From positions 124,001 through 188,000 of the forward strand of contig JAMYHX010000001.1 of NCBI GenBank assembly GCA_025529335.1: a DNA stretch of 64,000 nt, read 5' to 3'. A model generated the notes under the pieces. The model ran no database searches. It was not told where the DNA came from and was given only the letters and a program-made list of their open reading frames with translations. The DNA comes from Rhizopus sp. PT2906 (Eukaryota; Mucoromycota; Mucoromycetes; Mucorales; Rhizopodaceae). This document shows, in pieces, positions 45,021 to 54,809 of this stretch. How positions within the stretch are numbered: the first letter of the stretch is position 1; every line of letters begins with the position of its first letter. A program made the translations under genes and the position numbers.

Positions 45021-46570
45021 TTAAACTTTCACAAAAAGCTTTCCATTAGCCATGATCATACGTAAAATAAACATAATGATGGCAGATACCATCGTCACAG
45101 AACCTCCAAATTGAATAGCAGCTGTCCAGTTGTAAGCATTCAATAGCTTTCCTATCACTGGTGTTCCTACTAGGTTACCAAATACGGTTGTCATATAAGC
45201 CATACCAAGCCCACGTTGAATGTTTTCCACTCCAACAATATCTGCTGTGGTCACAGGTAATAAGGAAACAAAACCGCCTGCTGTCAAACCGTAAAGAACA
45301 CAAAAGGCAATAAAAGAGGCATAAGTAATGGAGAATTGCCAGAGGATCATGGTAAATAGTGCTTTATAATATTTAACTTTTTGTATTCAATTCTTGTTTG
45401 TTATTTTCTTACCTGCCAAAAAAGTAAATGTAAACATGGTATTAAACCTTCCAACGCGATCTGCAAGATAGCCTAACGCGATACGGCAAATAGCATTTGT
45501 CGCCGACATAACGGAGATCATGGCCGCACCCGCAGATGCGCCTAAACCAAGATGCTCAGTAAATTGAGGAGCCAAGAAGAAAGGCGTGACATAACCAAAA
45601 GGTACAAAGAAACTGAAGGCAAGAAGTAGAATGTACCTTGTATTCATAAGACTCAAGTCAAACACATGGTACCATTTATTTTTCCCTCCCTTCATAGGAG
45701 GCGGTCTGTAACGTGAATTGGCAAGGGCAGTTGAAATGCAGAGTAGACCGAAACCAAAGGCGCCCTGTACTCGTAATGAATTGCGATATCCGATATTTGC
45801 AATCAAGCTTTGTGTCATGGGCGACAGACAGACGCCACCTATGCCTGATCCACTGACTGCAAGTCCAGTTGCTAATGCTCTCCGTTTAGTAAACCATTGT
45901 GAAGGCAAGGTAACTGAAGGTGAAAATACAAAGGCAGAACCAAACCCATACAAGATGCCCTGAGATAGATAGATATGCCAAAGCTCAGTAGCAAAACTTG
46001 CCAGGATCAATCCAAGCGGCGTAAGAATTGTGCCGATCACCATCGTTCCTCGAAATCCGAGTTTTTGAATAACAGGCGTCATAAAAACCCCCAAGCCTAA
46101 TAACATCGAATTTGCAGATGTGCCAACAAAGGCAATTCGAAATAGATCTGTCTTACCAGCATAGATTTCATTTACATATCTAGATATATGTATTAGTCGA
46201 CTTTAAGGAGTGCTAATCATCTCTTTTACATCTTTTGATAATTTCCCCAGGAAAAGACGGTTCCGAATACAAAAAAATTTACAAGAAAACAGGAAATGAC
46301 CGAGAGCCATCCAGGATTCCGTAGGCCTTCAGTATGATATGCCTCTTGTTTAAATTCGGGTTCTGGTGACTCTTCTTTACTATCAGTTGCTTTAGTGCTA
46401 TGGTCTGTCTTTGTTCTGGATAATGTTTGCGTAATTTCTTCAAGGGATCCCAAGGCGGGAAAGGGTGCATATTCTAATACAGGTGGATAGTGCTCTTCGT
46501 GCTCTACGGATGATTGAACTGTTCTTTCATCACTATGCTGTGACTTGGTTGTATCTTCATTTGTTGACAT
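45021..46570 (-). CDS. Major facilitator superfamily transporter, monocarboxylate-type
   Basis: Three exons (46570-46230, 46179-45413, 45361-45021) give 482 residues. A hydrophilic N-terminus of about 85 residues leads to the first TM (GWLSVISCFLVNFFVFGTVF), and about 12 TMs follow. The block LSQGILYGFGSAFVFSPSVTLPSQWFTKRRALATGLAVSGSGIGG is typical of fungal monocarboxylate transporter homologues (Mch, MCT). The second half has the ICRIALGYLADRVGRFN motif and YGLTAGGFVSLLPV. Substrate is unknown: yeast Mch proteins do not all carry monocarboxylates, and riboflavin uptake (Mch5) is one alternative. Confidence 0.85.
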
Positions 46571-47282
46571 CGTTATTCAAGTGGAGAAGAAGAAGAAGAA
46601 TTTAGCAAGGTACAACAATTAAAGATTTTGTTACACTTGGATCAAGTAAAGGAAATGGGTAAAAGTTGACGCAGAACAACGTTGACCTTCTGAATTTGCC
46701 ATTTTTATATCATTTCTCGATCTTTAAATAAGATCAAGTGTCTTATTAAGCGTTAAAGCAATAAAGAAACACTGTCTGAAGAATAAGAGACATTAAAAAC
46801 TCTTTTGGATTCAAGAACAGGAGTAAAGTAATCAGAAAGTTATTGAGAGTGTTCCATTCAAGATGATTTCCTTGGGAAAGTAGACCTTGCTGAATGTTAA
46901 TTTTTTGGGGCGAATCAAATTAATTTTCAAACATTTGCTTACCTTTTTGGACGAAATAAAAAAGGAAATTCAGATATAAAAGAACATTAGTTTTCAGACA
47001 TGCTAAATGACCAAAGTGATGGTTTTTTTTTTTACCTGTAGAAATCATTAAGTCCTCACCGAAGCGAAAAACAACCACATTCTATGTGGCGCGTTGACTA
47101 TTAAGTCGTGTTTAGCATTGACTTACTCATAGTACTGATACAATGCTGTTGAATGTTGTTGTTTCCATTACTGAATTTTTGTCAACGTATTTTTGAAGTA
47201 AAATTTTGTGTAGAATATTTAAATTTTCATGCTCATTCTCTTTAAGTAATAACACGTGAGACAAGAACTTAAATAATTATTG
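46571..47282. other. Intergenic, no gene seen
   Basis: About 0.7 kb, AT-rich, upstream of the MFS transporter start. No ORF with a recognisable motif and no repeat was seen apart from a T-run at 47024-47033. Confidence 0.4.
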
Positions 47283-47910
47283 TTAGAAGTATATCTTTGT
47301 GTTATTGTGAAAGTAATTGAGCTTACAATATTTGATGTAGAACCCTGGCTCTTTTGATCGTTTGTTTGATTCTAAATTGAACAGTCTGAAACGTGCTGAT
47401 ATGTTGAATCCATTTTCAAGAATATAATCGTCGGGTTCTACTTGCTGTGTCATAATACTTGTTGAATTTTCCTCATTTAAGTCTTCTTCTGACATGGCTT
47501 CTTCCGTTGTCGCATTCTCAGGTTGTATATTACTCTATGAAACACAATTAGCACTTGAAAACTTAATAGTATTATATTAAAATATATAATTACTTCTGAT
47601 CCTACTCTCAATTGAAGACTAGTGGTTTTTACTGATGTACCCAACGTATTTCAGCTCCCTGTTACTATAGTGTCCTCAGCCTTAGCTGCTGCAAAAAGAC
47701 TACCCAAGTTCACATTTAAACCTGGTCCTCTCTTTTTTTTTTGCCCTTAATATTATGAAACGCCACTTTCATTTTGTGCTGTAGATTTTTTTTTTTTTTC
47801 GCATCCTCTTGAGTATTAAAATGCTTGATATGATTCTTTACTGTTTCCGGCTGCTGATTACTGAACTTGATGAGACTTGGATACCTGTTTTCTGCAATAA
47901 ATTGTACCAT
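47283..47910 (-). pseudogene. Broken unrecognised ORF fragment
   Basis: Minus-strand pieces that read as one protein only with repairs. MVQFIAENRYPSLIKFSNQQ (start about 47910) runs into a long A-run (near 47735-47745) where the frame slips. The next frame reads GPGLNVNLGSLFAAAKAED and meets a TGA (near 47665). Coding-like sequence continues in the same frame across a normal-looking intron into NIQPENATTEEAMSEEDLNE and ISARFRLFNLESNKRS. The family was not recognised. It may be a degraded gene copy or a transposon piece. Confidence 0.4.
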
Positions 47911-48674
47911 AACTATAATTTTAAATAAACTTTTTAGTCTGACATCTTCTTTATCGATTATTTGGTATAATTGCTGTATTTATGTTTTGAAAATAGATTT
48001 AGACAAAGGCTCCTCCATAAAAATCAAGTGCCTGCGTCCAAAATTTGGCGATCTATTCATATATGTATGTGGTGTCTATGTTTATTATAATTGAAATTAA
48101 TTGCCACATTATATAATTAACCTCAGTAGTATTGTTAGTAGGAGATCATAAAATAAGCAATGTTATTCATAATGTATCGAGCAGAAAAAGAAAGAGATCC
48201 CTTCAGGCACTCTTAAATATAGAATCAAGTAGTACAAAAATACAATGTTCGATATTACCCAACACATCGTAACTTTGAAGTTTTCTTTGTGATCATAATG
48301 ACAATCTCAATGCCTATCTTAATCATATCCTCGTTCTTGAGGTTATAAAGTATTTCCAAGAATGAATGACGCTGTTGCAAAGAGTAAAAGCCGCGCTTGT
48401 TAAATTCTGAGGTTACATTAACCATTGGTTGATTTCGCTTGCTGGTAAATTAAATGCCGTATATGTAGAAACTTCGTCGTTCAAGATATGATTATATGAA
48501 GCATGAAGCTACTATCAGCTCTGTTCTTATTTCAAGCTCAAGCCATTCTATAAGAAGCTAAAGATTTAGTTGAAGAAATTAGTTGTCCATTTTAATCTCA
48601 GTCAATTTTAAGCTCTATTTTAAGTTGATCACTTACTAACCCTTTTTTCTTCTTTTCTTTGTGTATATTCGTCC
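47911..48674. other. Intergenic, no gene seen
   Basis: About 0.75 kb between the pseudogene fragment (minus) and the PC-esterase-like gene (plus). Pyrimidine-rich sequence (48635-48665) just before the ATG at 48675 looks like a promoter-proximal CT tract. Confidence 0.4.
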
Positions 48675-50777
48675 ATGACAGCTTATACACTGCTTGAACA
48701 GCCTCTTTCAAGACGAATATCAAAAAGACAATGTCAAATAGTTGCTCTCTTATTTACGAGTCTCTTATTTTTATTGTTTTTCTTTTTCAAGACAACTCAA
48801 GAAGAGACTCTTCCTTATGATAAAACTTATCCTCCAATTAGAAATATCAATTTTACAGTTCCAGGTCAGGATGACTTGGTTTATATCGATTTAGACAGAT
48901 ACCCTATTGAAGATCAAATAGTTCAACTTTTTGCTGGGTCAAAAGAAGTTATTCAAGAATATACTATCAACAAAATCCAAAAGAAAAAACAAAGCCCATG
49001 GGTAAAGGCACCCAGTAGAATTCAACCAGATACCTATGCTTGTAAAAATCAGTTACCGCCTTATCCAATACTACGTCGCATTGTAAAAGATCATCTCGAT
49101 ATTGCTGATACAAATGTTTACTTTGAAGACGATGTCGAATTGAATCTCTCCCAGCCTTTTGTTTTCCTGCCTTTCGAAAAACAGCCAAAATTAAAGAAGG
49201 GATATCGTGTCTGCATTCGAGCCCTTGTGCCATTTAGGGATCAAGGCACCCACGATCCTTATAATCTGTTCTACCGACCCTATCCAACAAATCATGAACA
49301 AATTAGCTATCCTTGGTGGGATACAATGATGACTACTCTCAGAAACACTCAGACAGACGAAATCACATCATTGACTATGAACCCCTGGTTAGGACATAAG
49401 CAGTTACGAATGAAATCAAGAGAGCTTAGACAGGTCAACAGTGAGTTACCAGAGTGGTCCAAGTTACGGAATGAATTACTGCGTGAAAGAAAAAGACTGC
49501 ACATGTACGAGGCAGACTTTATTATACCAGCAGACGACGCAGAATATGAACTTTCAAGCTTGTTAGAGTTTGTGGAAGGACGCTACAACTTTGACTATGG
49601 ACCAGTGACAACATATGAACCACTCCAAATGCCCGTACTTCCATTTAGCAAAATCACTACAGGCAAAGTTCAACTAAAGAAGAAAGAAACACTAGCTGAA
49701 AAGCTACTAAAGGAACATCTCAAGCTTCCCCTTTGCAATGGTTCTGACCATCCTGGACGTTGGTTGCCTTGGCCAAATCATACAGAATACTCTACAAGTC
49801 AAGTCTTAGCCCTCACTCGACATGGTAAATACTGGGCGCCTTACAGCTGTCGATACCGTCATCTGTCTTATGAACAATTCAATCGGTGTGTATCGCAAAA
49901 GTACCCACATGGTCTAGACCTTTATGGTGATTCCAATATGCGTCGGGCGATCAAGAAATTCGTCAGTCACGGCCAGTGGTGTAAGGATTGGCACAAACAC
50001 ATCACTGGTCCCATTGTCCCTGAAGAAAAGTTACCAACGATCTTACACAAGCGCCAAGAAGAACCCAAGGGATACACTTCACCCCAAGAATATAGGTTCA
50101 TCGTACCCGAACAAACCCGTAGCTGTTACTGCGAAGATTTCTTTGAACCCTACTGGAATTTGGATTGGTTCAGTGGAGGGGCTAGACGTTTCTACCTTGA
50201 GATCAACAACTCGCCTGCTCAAGTGCGAGCGGTAGGAAAGACAGAATGGGATAAGCAAGAGATTAGAAGAGCAAATCCTGGGGACAAGTTCAAAATTAGT
50301 TCTTACAAGTGGGACGGACTGACTTATTTCAACGAACCTTCCTGGGAAACAGCAGTGCGTGACAACGGAGAAATATCGGACATCGCAGTGTTCTCTCTTG
50401 GCAATTGGGATAGTGCATTTTCTAATCTTGAATCTTATCTTAAGGATGTTGACGTGCTGATTCAACAGATCAAAGATCACTATGACTTAAACAAGACTAT
50501 GATCATCTATCGCACTCCTCAGTATTATTGCTGCCGTATCGATCGTGATCGTCGTCAACGTCAGGTGAGCGGGCCAAAGCTAGATGTGTTTGATATAGAA
50601 GTGCGTAAGAAATTTCAAGAGGAACTTCATGCCATCATCTGGGACACGAAGATACTGGGAGAGACCAGAACATGGGAAGAGAAATTAGAAAGTGTAGACT
50701 GCTCTTCGAATCATGTAGCTGCAGATCTCGTAGAAGTTGAAAACCAAATATTTATGAATGCACTTTGTAACAAATAA
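48675..50777 (+). CDS. Type II membrane PC-esterase/NXPE-like protein, putative glycan O-acyltransferase
   Basis: A single-exon gene of 700 residues, unusual here where most genes have several introns. One TM near the N-terminus (IVALLFTSLLFLLFFFFKTT, residues 23-42) gives a type II Golgi topology. The middle has a GYRVCIRALVPFRDQGTHDPYNLF block. The C-terminal half resembles the PC-esterase/NXPE/TBL fold: Trp-rich WLPWPNHTEYST, DLYGDSNMRRAIKKF with the GDS serine box, paired Cys in CYCEDFFEPYW, and near the end DCSSNHVAADLVEVENQIFMNA, where D..H would finish the Ser-His-Asp triad. Relatives acetylate cell wall or capsule glycans. The catalytic role is inferred, not shown. Confidence 0.65.
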   Translation: MTAYTLLEQPLSRRISKRQCQIVALLFTSLLFLLFFFFKTTQEETLPYDKTYPPIRNINFTVPGQDDLVYIDLDRYPIEDQIVQLFAGSKEVIQEYTINKIQKKKQSPWVKAPSRIQPDTYACKNQLPPYPILRRIVKDHLDIADTNVYFEDDVELNLSQPFVFLPFEKQPKLKKGYRVCIRALVPFRDQGTHDPYNLFYRPYPTNHEQISYPWWDTMMTTLRNTQTDEITSLTMNPWLGHKQLRMKSRELRQVNSELPEWSKLRNELLRERKRLHMYEADFIIPADDAEYELSSLLEFVEGRYNFDYGPVTTYEPLQMPVLPFSKITTGKVQLKKKETLAEKLLKEHLKLPLCNGSDHPGRWLPWPNHTEYSTSQVLALTRHGKYWAPYSCRYRHLSYEQFNRCVSQKYPHGLDLYGDSNMRRAIKKFVSHGQWCKDWHKHITGPIVPEEKLPTILHKRQEEPKGYTSPQEYRFIVPEQTRSCYCEDFFEPYWNLDWFSGGARRFYLEINNSPAQVRAVGKTEWDKQEIRRANPGDKFKISSYKWDGLTYFNEPSWETAVRDNGEISDIAVFSLGNWDSAFSNLESYLKDVDVLIQQIKDHYDLNKTMIIYRTPQYYCCRIDRDRRQRQVSGPKLDVFDIEVRKKFQEELHAIIWDTKILGETRTWEEKLESVDCSSNHVAADLVEVENQIFMNALCNK

Positions 50778-50921
50778 CCATACCTTGAATAAAAAATGGG
50801 CTTTCATTGCATTTTTTTCGTTAATTATAAAAACAACTAAAGCTTTCTTTGCAAAAGTTTATTATTGAAATGACAAAAGGGCAACGTACAAGTAACGAAA
50901 TGATAGAGCTGATGGCGTGGT

Positions 50922-50931
50922 TTACTCGTCA

Positions 50932-50963
<32 letters not shown>

Positions 50964-51788
50964 CTCTTCTTCCTCTTCTTCCTCTTCTTCCTCTTCTTCT
51001 TCCTCTTCCTCTTCCTCTTCTTCTTCATCGCTCTCACCTTCGCCTTCGCCTTCACCGCTTGTAGCATCAGCAGGTTGTTCAGTCGTATCAACGGCAGAAG
51101 TGTCAGCAAGTTGATCAACAGCGGCTTCATCAGTGTTTTGACGACGAGCAAGCTTAGAGTCTTCCTCATCTTCGTCTTCATCCTCGTCCTCATCAGAGTC
51201 AGAATCGTCATCTGAATCTTCATCGTCGTCATCTTCATCGTCTTCGTCGTCTTCGCCGCCATAAGCTACCTCATCTTCAGCAACATCGGTATCATCGGGG
51301 TAAATATTGTCAATATCTTCAGTAGCAGTATCTAATTCTTCAGTGACAGGTTCGAGCTCTTCAGCATCTCCATCGTTTGCAGCGTCGGCATCATCGTTTG
51401 ATGCTTCTTTATTCTTTTGCCAGTGACGACGAGCCAAAGAGGACTGATCAGCCGCACCTTCTTCATCACCTTCGCCTTCCTCTTCTTCCTCATCCTCTTC
51501 CTCATCCTCTTCTTCGTCTTCCTCTTCTTCTTCCTCCTCCTCCTCCTCCTCCTCTTCTTCTTCTTCTTCTTCTTCACGGCGCTGGAAAGAGACAGTAGCA
51601 CGCTTCTTATTATTTGTATATAAAGAGCGACGGCCTAAGGCAGTAGTAACGACATCTTCATCGGCAGCAACAGCACTACTAATACTTGAGGTTGTATCTG
51701 GTAAGCTTCCAACAGGTAAAGCACGAGCAGAAATAGAGGCGATAAGAGTAGCTGCAATCAAACCAAGTGAAAGAATATTATAACGCAT
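50922..51788 (-). CDS. Secreted, extremely acidic repeat protein with dibasic processing sites
   Basis: Single exon, 288 residues. A signal peptide (NILSLGLIAATLIASISARA) is followed by blocks separated by dibasic sites: GRRS, NNKKRA, FQRREE, LARRHW and LARRQN. Between them are long Glu/Asp runs. A Glu-rich block lies at about residues 71-108, an Asp/Ser/Glu block at about 175-215, and the last about 35 residues are almost pure Glu with a few Asp. The dibasic sites suggest Kex2-type cleavage into acidic peptides. The Glu runs are coded by GAA/GAG microsatellites (50930-51035 and 51478-51575), so their length should vary between strains. No family was recognised. The reverse-frame ORFs over the same DNA are artefacts of the repeat. 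Confidence 0.7.
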
Positions 51789-52115
51789 TTTTAATAATAG
51801 ACTAGTTGTTGATTACTGGTGATTAGAAAAAAAAAAAAAAAAAAAAAGAGTGCACTTTATATATCTTGGCCAAAGAGGAGAAATGGAAAGAGGGAGATCG
51901 CTATGGCGTACTCCTTGTGTTCTATTTTTGTCTGTCAAATACTTGTCTATAGAAAGAAATTACGTGCATGACGATCTCATTTTGAGCTCTGTTACCGATC
52001 ACTTTAATCAATTATGCTTGGTAGAGTGTCATCCAACGTATGCTGAATTACTCTATATAGCTAAACGGTATATTCTCCTTTGTCTACATAAAAGTCTCCT
52101 GCATGTAGCATTAAA

Positions 52116-52150
<35 letters not shown>

Positions 52151-52580
52151 CAGTAAATATTCATCTTTCAGGAATACATTTTCTATTCTTTTAATTTCTC
52201 ACTTAGAAAAGGCTCAAGTGTTCGAAGCAACAAGAGGAAGAGTGATCATTCGATAACTTATGAGCCAATCCCCCCTTATGTTTTCCCCCTTTCTTTCTAT
52301 TATATTCAATTGCCATAAACCATTCTCCTTTTATTATTTGTAATCAATTAAATACATGAAACAGACAATACAAAGGGGCAGACGCCATAGGCTTGTAATA
52401 GACTTTAACAAATATGATACTCCCAGTAAGATACAGTCCGTAACTACGCCACAATTTACTTTTTCCCTTACAAGACTTGTTTATGAAATACAAATCAGAG
52501 AAATTGCATAAAAAAAGTACTTGAAATAAATCAACATTGACCGCAGCATACTTTGAGATCAGTTAGTAATTTTTTCAAAA
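51789..52580. other. Divergent intergenic region with a long T tract
   Basis: About 0.8 kb between the acidic secreted protein (minus) and the FAM199X-like gene (plus). A 26-nt poly-T tract lies at about 52121-52146, and an A tract at about 51828-51847. No gene was recognised. Confidence 0.4.
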
Positions 52581-52643
52581 ATGCCATGCGCACAGCTACA
52601 CTTGTCTTTTTTCTTTTTCTTTATTTCTTTATTCCTTGTAAAT

Positions 52644-53342
52644 ATGACAGAAACACCACAAAGAAGAAGTTCAATATCATCATTATCATCCTACAGCGAT
52701 TCCTCAATATCTGAATCATCTTCAGAGCATTCTGAAGAACAACCGTTGGATAGACAGCGATTGGAAAATATAATTATGTACAGGGTCACACATCATCTGA
52801 ATCCTACTCAGTTACCTGGTATTTTAGCGGCCATAGAACGCGAAGAAGGAGAAGATGATGAAGTGGAAATCGATTTAAGTCAATTGACGGTGAATCAACT
52901 TGAACATATTCTGTCTTATGTAGACACATGCATTCATCAAAACCAAATGGCCAAGAACACCTCACACAACGATAATAAAGCAACCAGTCATCGTCATCGT
53001 CATCGTCATACACGTACCACACCAACATCATCGTTATCATTAAAACCCGAGCCAAGATCGTCAAAATCAAGGGAGGGCAATAATCAAGTCAAAAATAGAA
53101 GCAAACGAAAAAGAGCACTACATAGACGAAGATTACTTGAGAATATGCTTGTCTCATCCAGTGAAGCCAACAGCAGTGATGATGGTGAACCCAACATCAT
53201 TGTGTATGATGAACTACTTGAAGATAAAAAGTTAGTGAACCATACTATTGTGCATGAGTCAAAGAATTCATTTAATGTTCCAGAACGATATCCCGAGAGC
53301 ACGCTTGAAGATAGCGATGAAGTGATTGACATAATGCTGTAA
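52644..53342 (+). CDS. FAM199X-like nuclear protein with a NET-like domain
   Basis: Single exon. The ATG at 52644 (MTETPQRRSSISSLSSYSDS) is preferred over an in-frame ATG at 52581, because the extra 21 residues are a hydrophobic run from a T-rich leader and the rest looks nuclear. It gives 232 residues. An N-terminal Ser-rich stretch leads to LENIIMYRVTHHLNPTQLPGILAAI...EIDLSQLTVNQLEHILSYVD, a three-helix pattern like the NET domain of BET proteins and the central part of FAM199X. A basic block (RSKRKRALHRRRLLENML) and an acidic C-terminus ending DEVIDIML follow, again like FAM199X. No function is established for that family. The match is by pattern, so confidence is moderate. Confidence 0.55.
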   Translation: MTETPQRRSSISSLSSYSDSSISESSSEHSEEQPLDRQRLENIIMYRVTHHLNPTQLPGILAAIEREEGEDDEVEIDLSQLTVNQLEHILSYVDTCIHQNQMAKNTSHNDNKATSHRHRHRHTRTTPTSSLSLKPEPRSSKSREGNNQVKNRSKRKRALHRRRLLENMLVSSSEANSSDDGEPNIIVYDELLEDKKLVNHTIVHESKNSFNVPERYPESTLEDSDEVIDIML

Positions 53343-54115
53343 GGTCCGATTTGTGTAATAGTGCCTGATTCTTTAGTAATTAAACACAACATATAATTCA
53401 ATATTTGTTTATTATTAAAAATGCTCCCCTTATTCAAAGACCCTTTTTCATTATTTCTTACACATCGTACCAAACAGGGTTCGGTAAGAGTCATCAGGAG
53501 TACAGTAGCTCAAAGGGGTCATCAGATACACACACATACTGTCTCCACGCTCTCAAGGCGATAAGGTCCCCCCCCCAAAATCGATAAACAATTCATTTTT
53601 GGTTAATCAATAAAACTATGCGCTTACACGAATAAACCTGATTGCATTATAAAAGGTGAAAAAAAGGCTGTGATCCATGTGCTTCAACTTCTTTATATAG
53701 TTCAATATCACCAGACCATGTATCACTCTACCCACACACAAATAAATTTGAATGGGGGAACCCTGAGGGTAAAGATAGGACTGAACCCTTTTGATATTAT
53801 ATAAGAATGAATCCCTTTTTTTTGTTCTTTCCCTTGTTTTTTTTTTTATATTTTATCAAGGCAAGAATCAGATGCATATCCTCTCCCCTCAATCATACTC
53901 TTCTGGTTCAAGCTGCCTGGATACATTATTTGATGGTACACACACAGTCATTACCTCTCTTTTTAATATAGCTAATAGCAATAACTATAGTATCTTATCA
54001 CAACAAGTGTACATCATTTTCAAATACTGAATATATTTATTCTGGTACACACATATATATTATTTACACCTTGTATCTGTCACTAATTCCTTTCTATTAA
54101 AAAGATAACCAACCT
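53343..54115. other. Intergenic, promoter region of the bZIP gene
   Basis: About 0.77 kb with no recognised gene. A short C-run (53571-53578) and a polypyrimidine stretch (53813-53855) are present. Small ORFs here lack motifs. Confidence 0.4.
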
Positions 54116-54676
54116 ATGAACTCTAATGCTTCTTTGGTACCCTCTATTGAACATCTACTGTGCGATTTCCAAGCTTCAAATGACTATTATTATAGAAAGC
54201 GCCCTGGCCCTCCACCAAAGGCATACACCAGACGCGCTGAGCAAAATCGAGCTGCACAAAAAGCTTTTCGGGAAAGAAAGCAGAAATATGTCAAAGAGCT
54301 CGAAGAAAAGGTTATGTTTATGGAACAATTAAAGATCGAACTTGAACATTTACGTGAAGAAAATATTAAGATCAAGGCATACGCAACAAAACTTGAACAG
54401 CAGCTCGAGGAAAAGACAATGATAACTTTGGGTACACCTCCTCAAACTAAGCACTCAATCGAACGAACCAAGTCAAATCAGAAGCGACCAAAGAAAGCAC
54501 CAAAACAAAAAATTCAAGCGTCTGATCTTTTACCAATCCCTCTTTATACTCCAGATAAGGCCGTCATGTTGGCTTCTTCTTCTTCGACAGGTGAACAATC
54601 GCCTGCTACGAATTGGATTGATTCCCTCTTTATGAACTCTATGCGTCCATCTTCTCCAAGCATACAAGTAATGTAA
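54116..54676 (+). CDS. Yap/AP-1-like bZIP transcription factor
   Basis: Single exon, 186 residues. The basic region is RRAEQNRAAQKAFRERKQKY, with the NxxAQxxFR signature specific to the fungal Yap/Pap1 group, and then a leucine zipper (KELEEKVMFMEQLKIELEHLREENIKIKAYATKLEQQL). It should bind TTAC(G)TAA-like sites as a dimer. The protein is short for the family and has no Cys-rich domains (only one Cys, near residue 15), so it is unlikely to sense peroxide the way Yap1 does. The tail is Ser/Pro-rich with a basic patch (KRPKKAPKQK) that could serve nuclear import. Confidence 0.88.
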   Translation: MNSNASLVPSIEHLLCDFQASNDYYYRKRPGPPPKAYTRRAEQNRAAQKAFRERKQKYVKELEEKVMFMEQLKIELEHLREENIKIKAYATKLEQQLEEKTMITLGTPPQTKHSIERTKSNQKRPKKAPKQKIQASDLLPIPLYTPDKAVMLASSSSTGEQSPATNWIDSLFMNSMRPSSPSIQVM

Positions 54677-54809
54677 CTTAATTTATGTAAATGTACTTTC
54701 AATTATGTGTATAAAAAAAAGAATGTATTCTATCTCTTTTTTCAATAAAATCCAATTATGTCAAGGTAAATGAACAGATCTTATGTGAGAAAGTAGTACA
54801 ATATGAACT

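Noticed and set aside
51377..51623. Leu/Pro/Phe-rich ORFs opposite and out of frame with the acidic protein
   Set aside because: They are translations of the GAA/GAG repeats in other frames, without start context or motifs.
52581..52643. Signal peptide for the FAM199X-like protein using the upstream ATG
   Set aside because: The hydrophobic run comes from a T-rich leader, and the rest of the protein has nuclear-type basic and acidic blocks. The ATG at 52644 is more likely.
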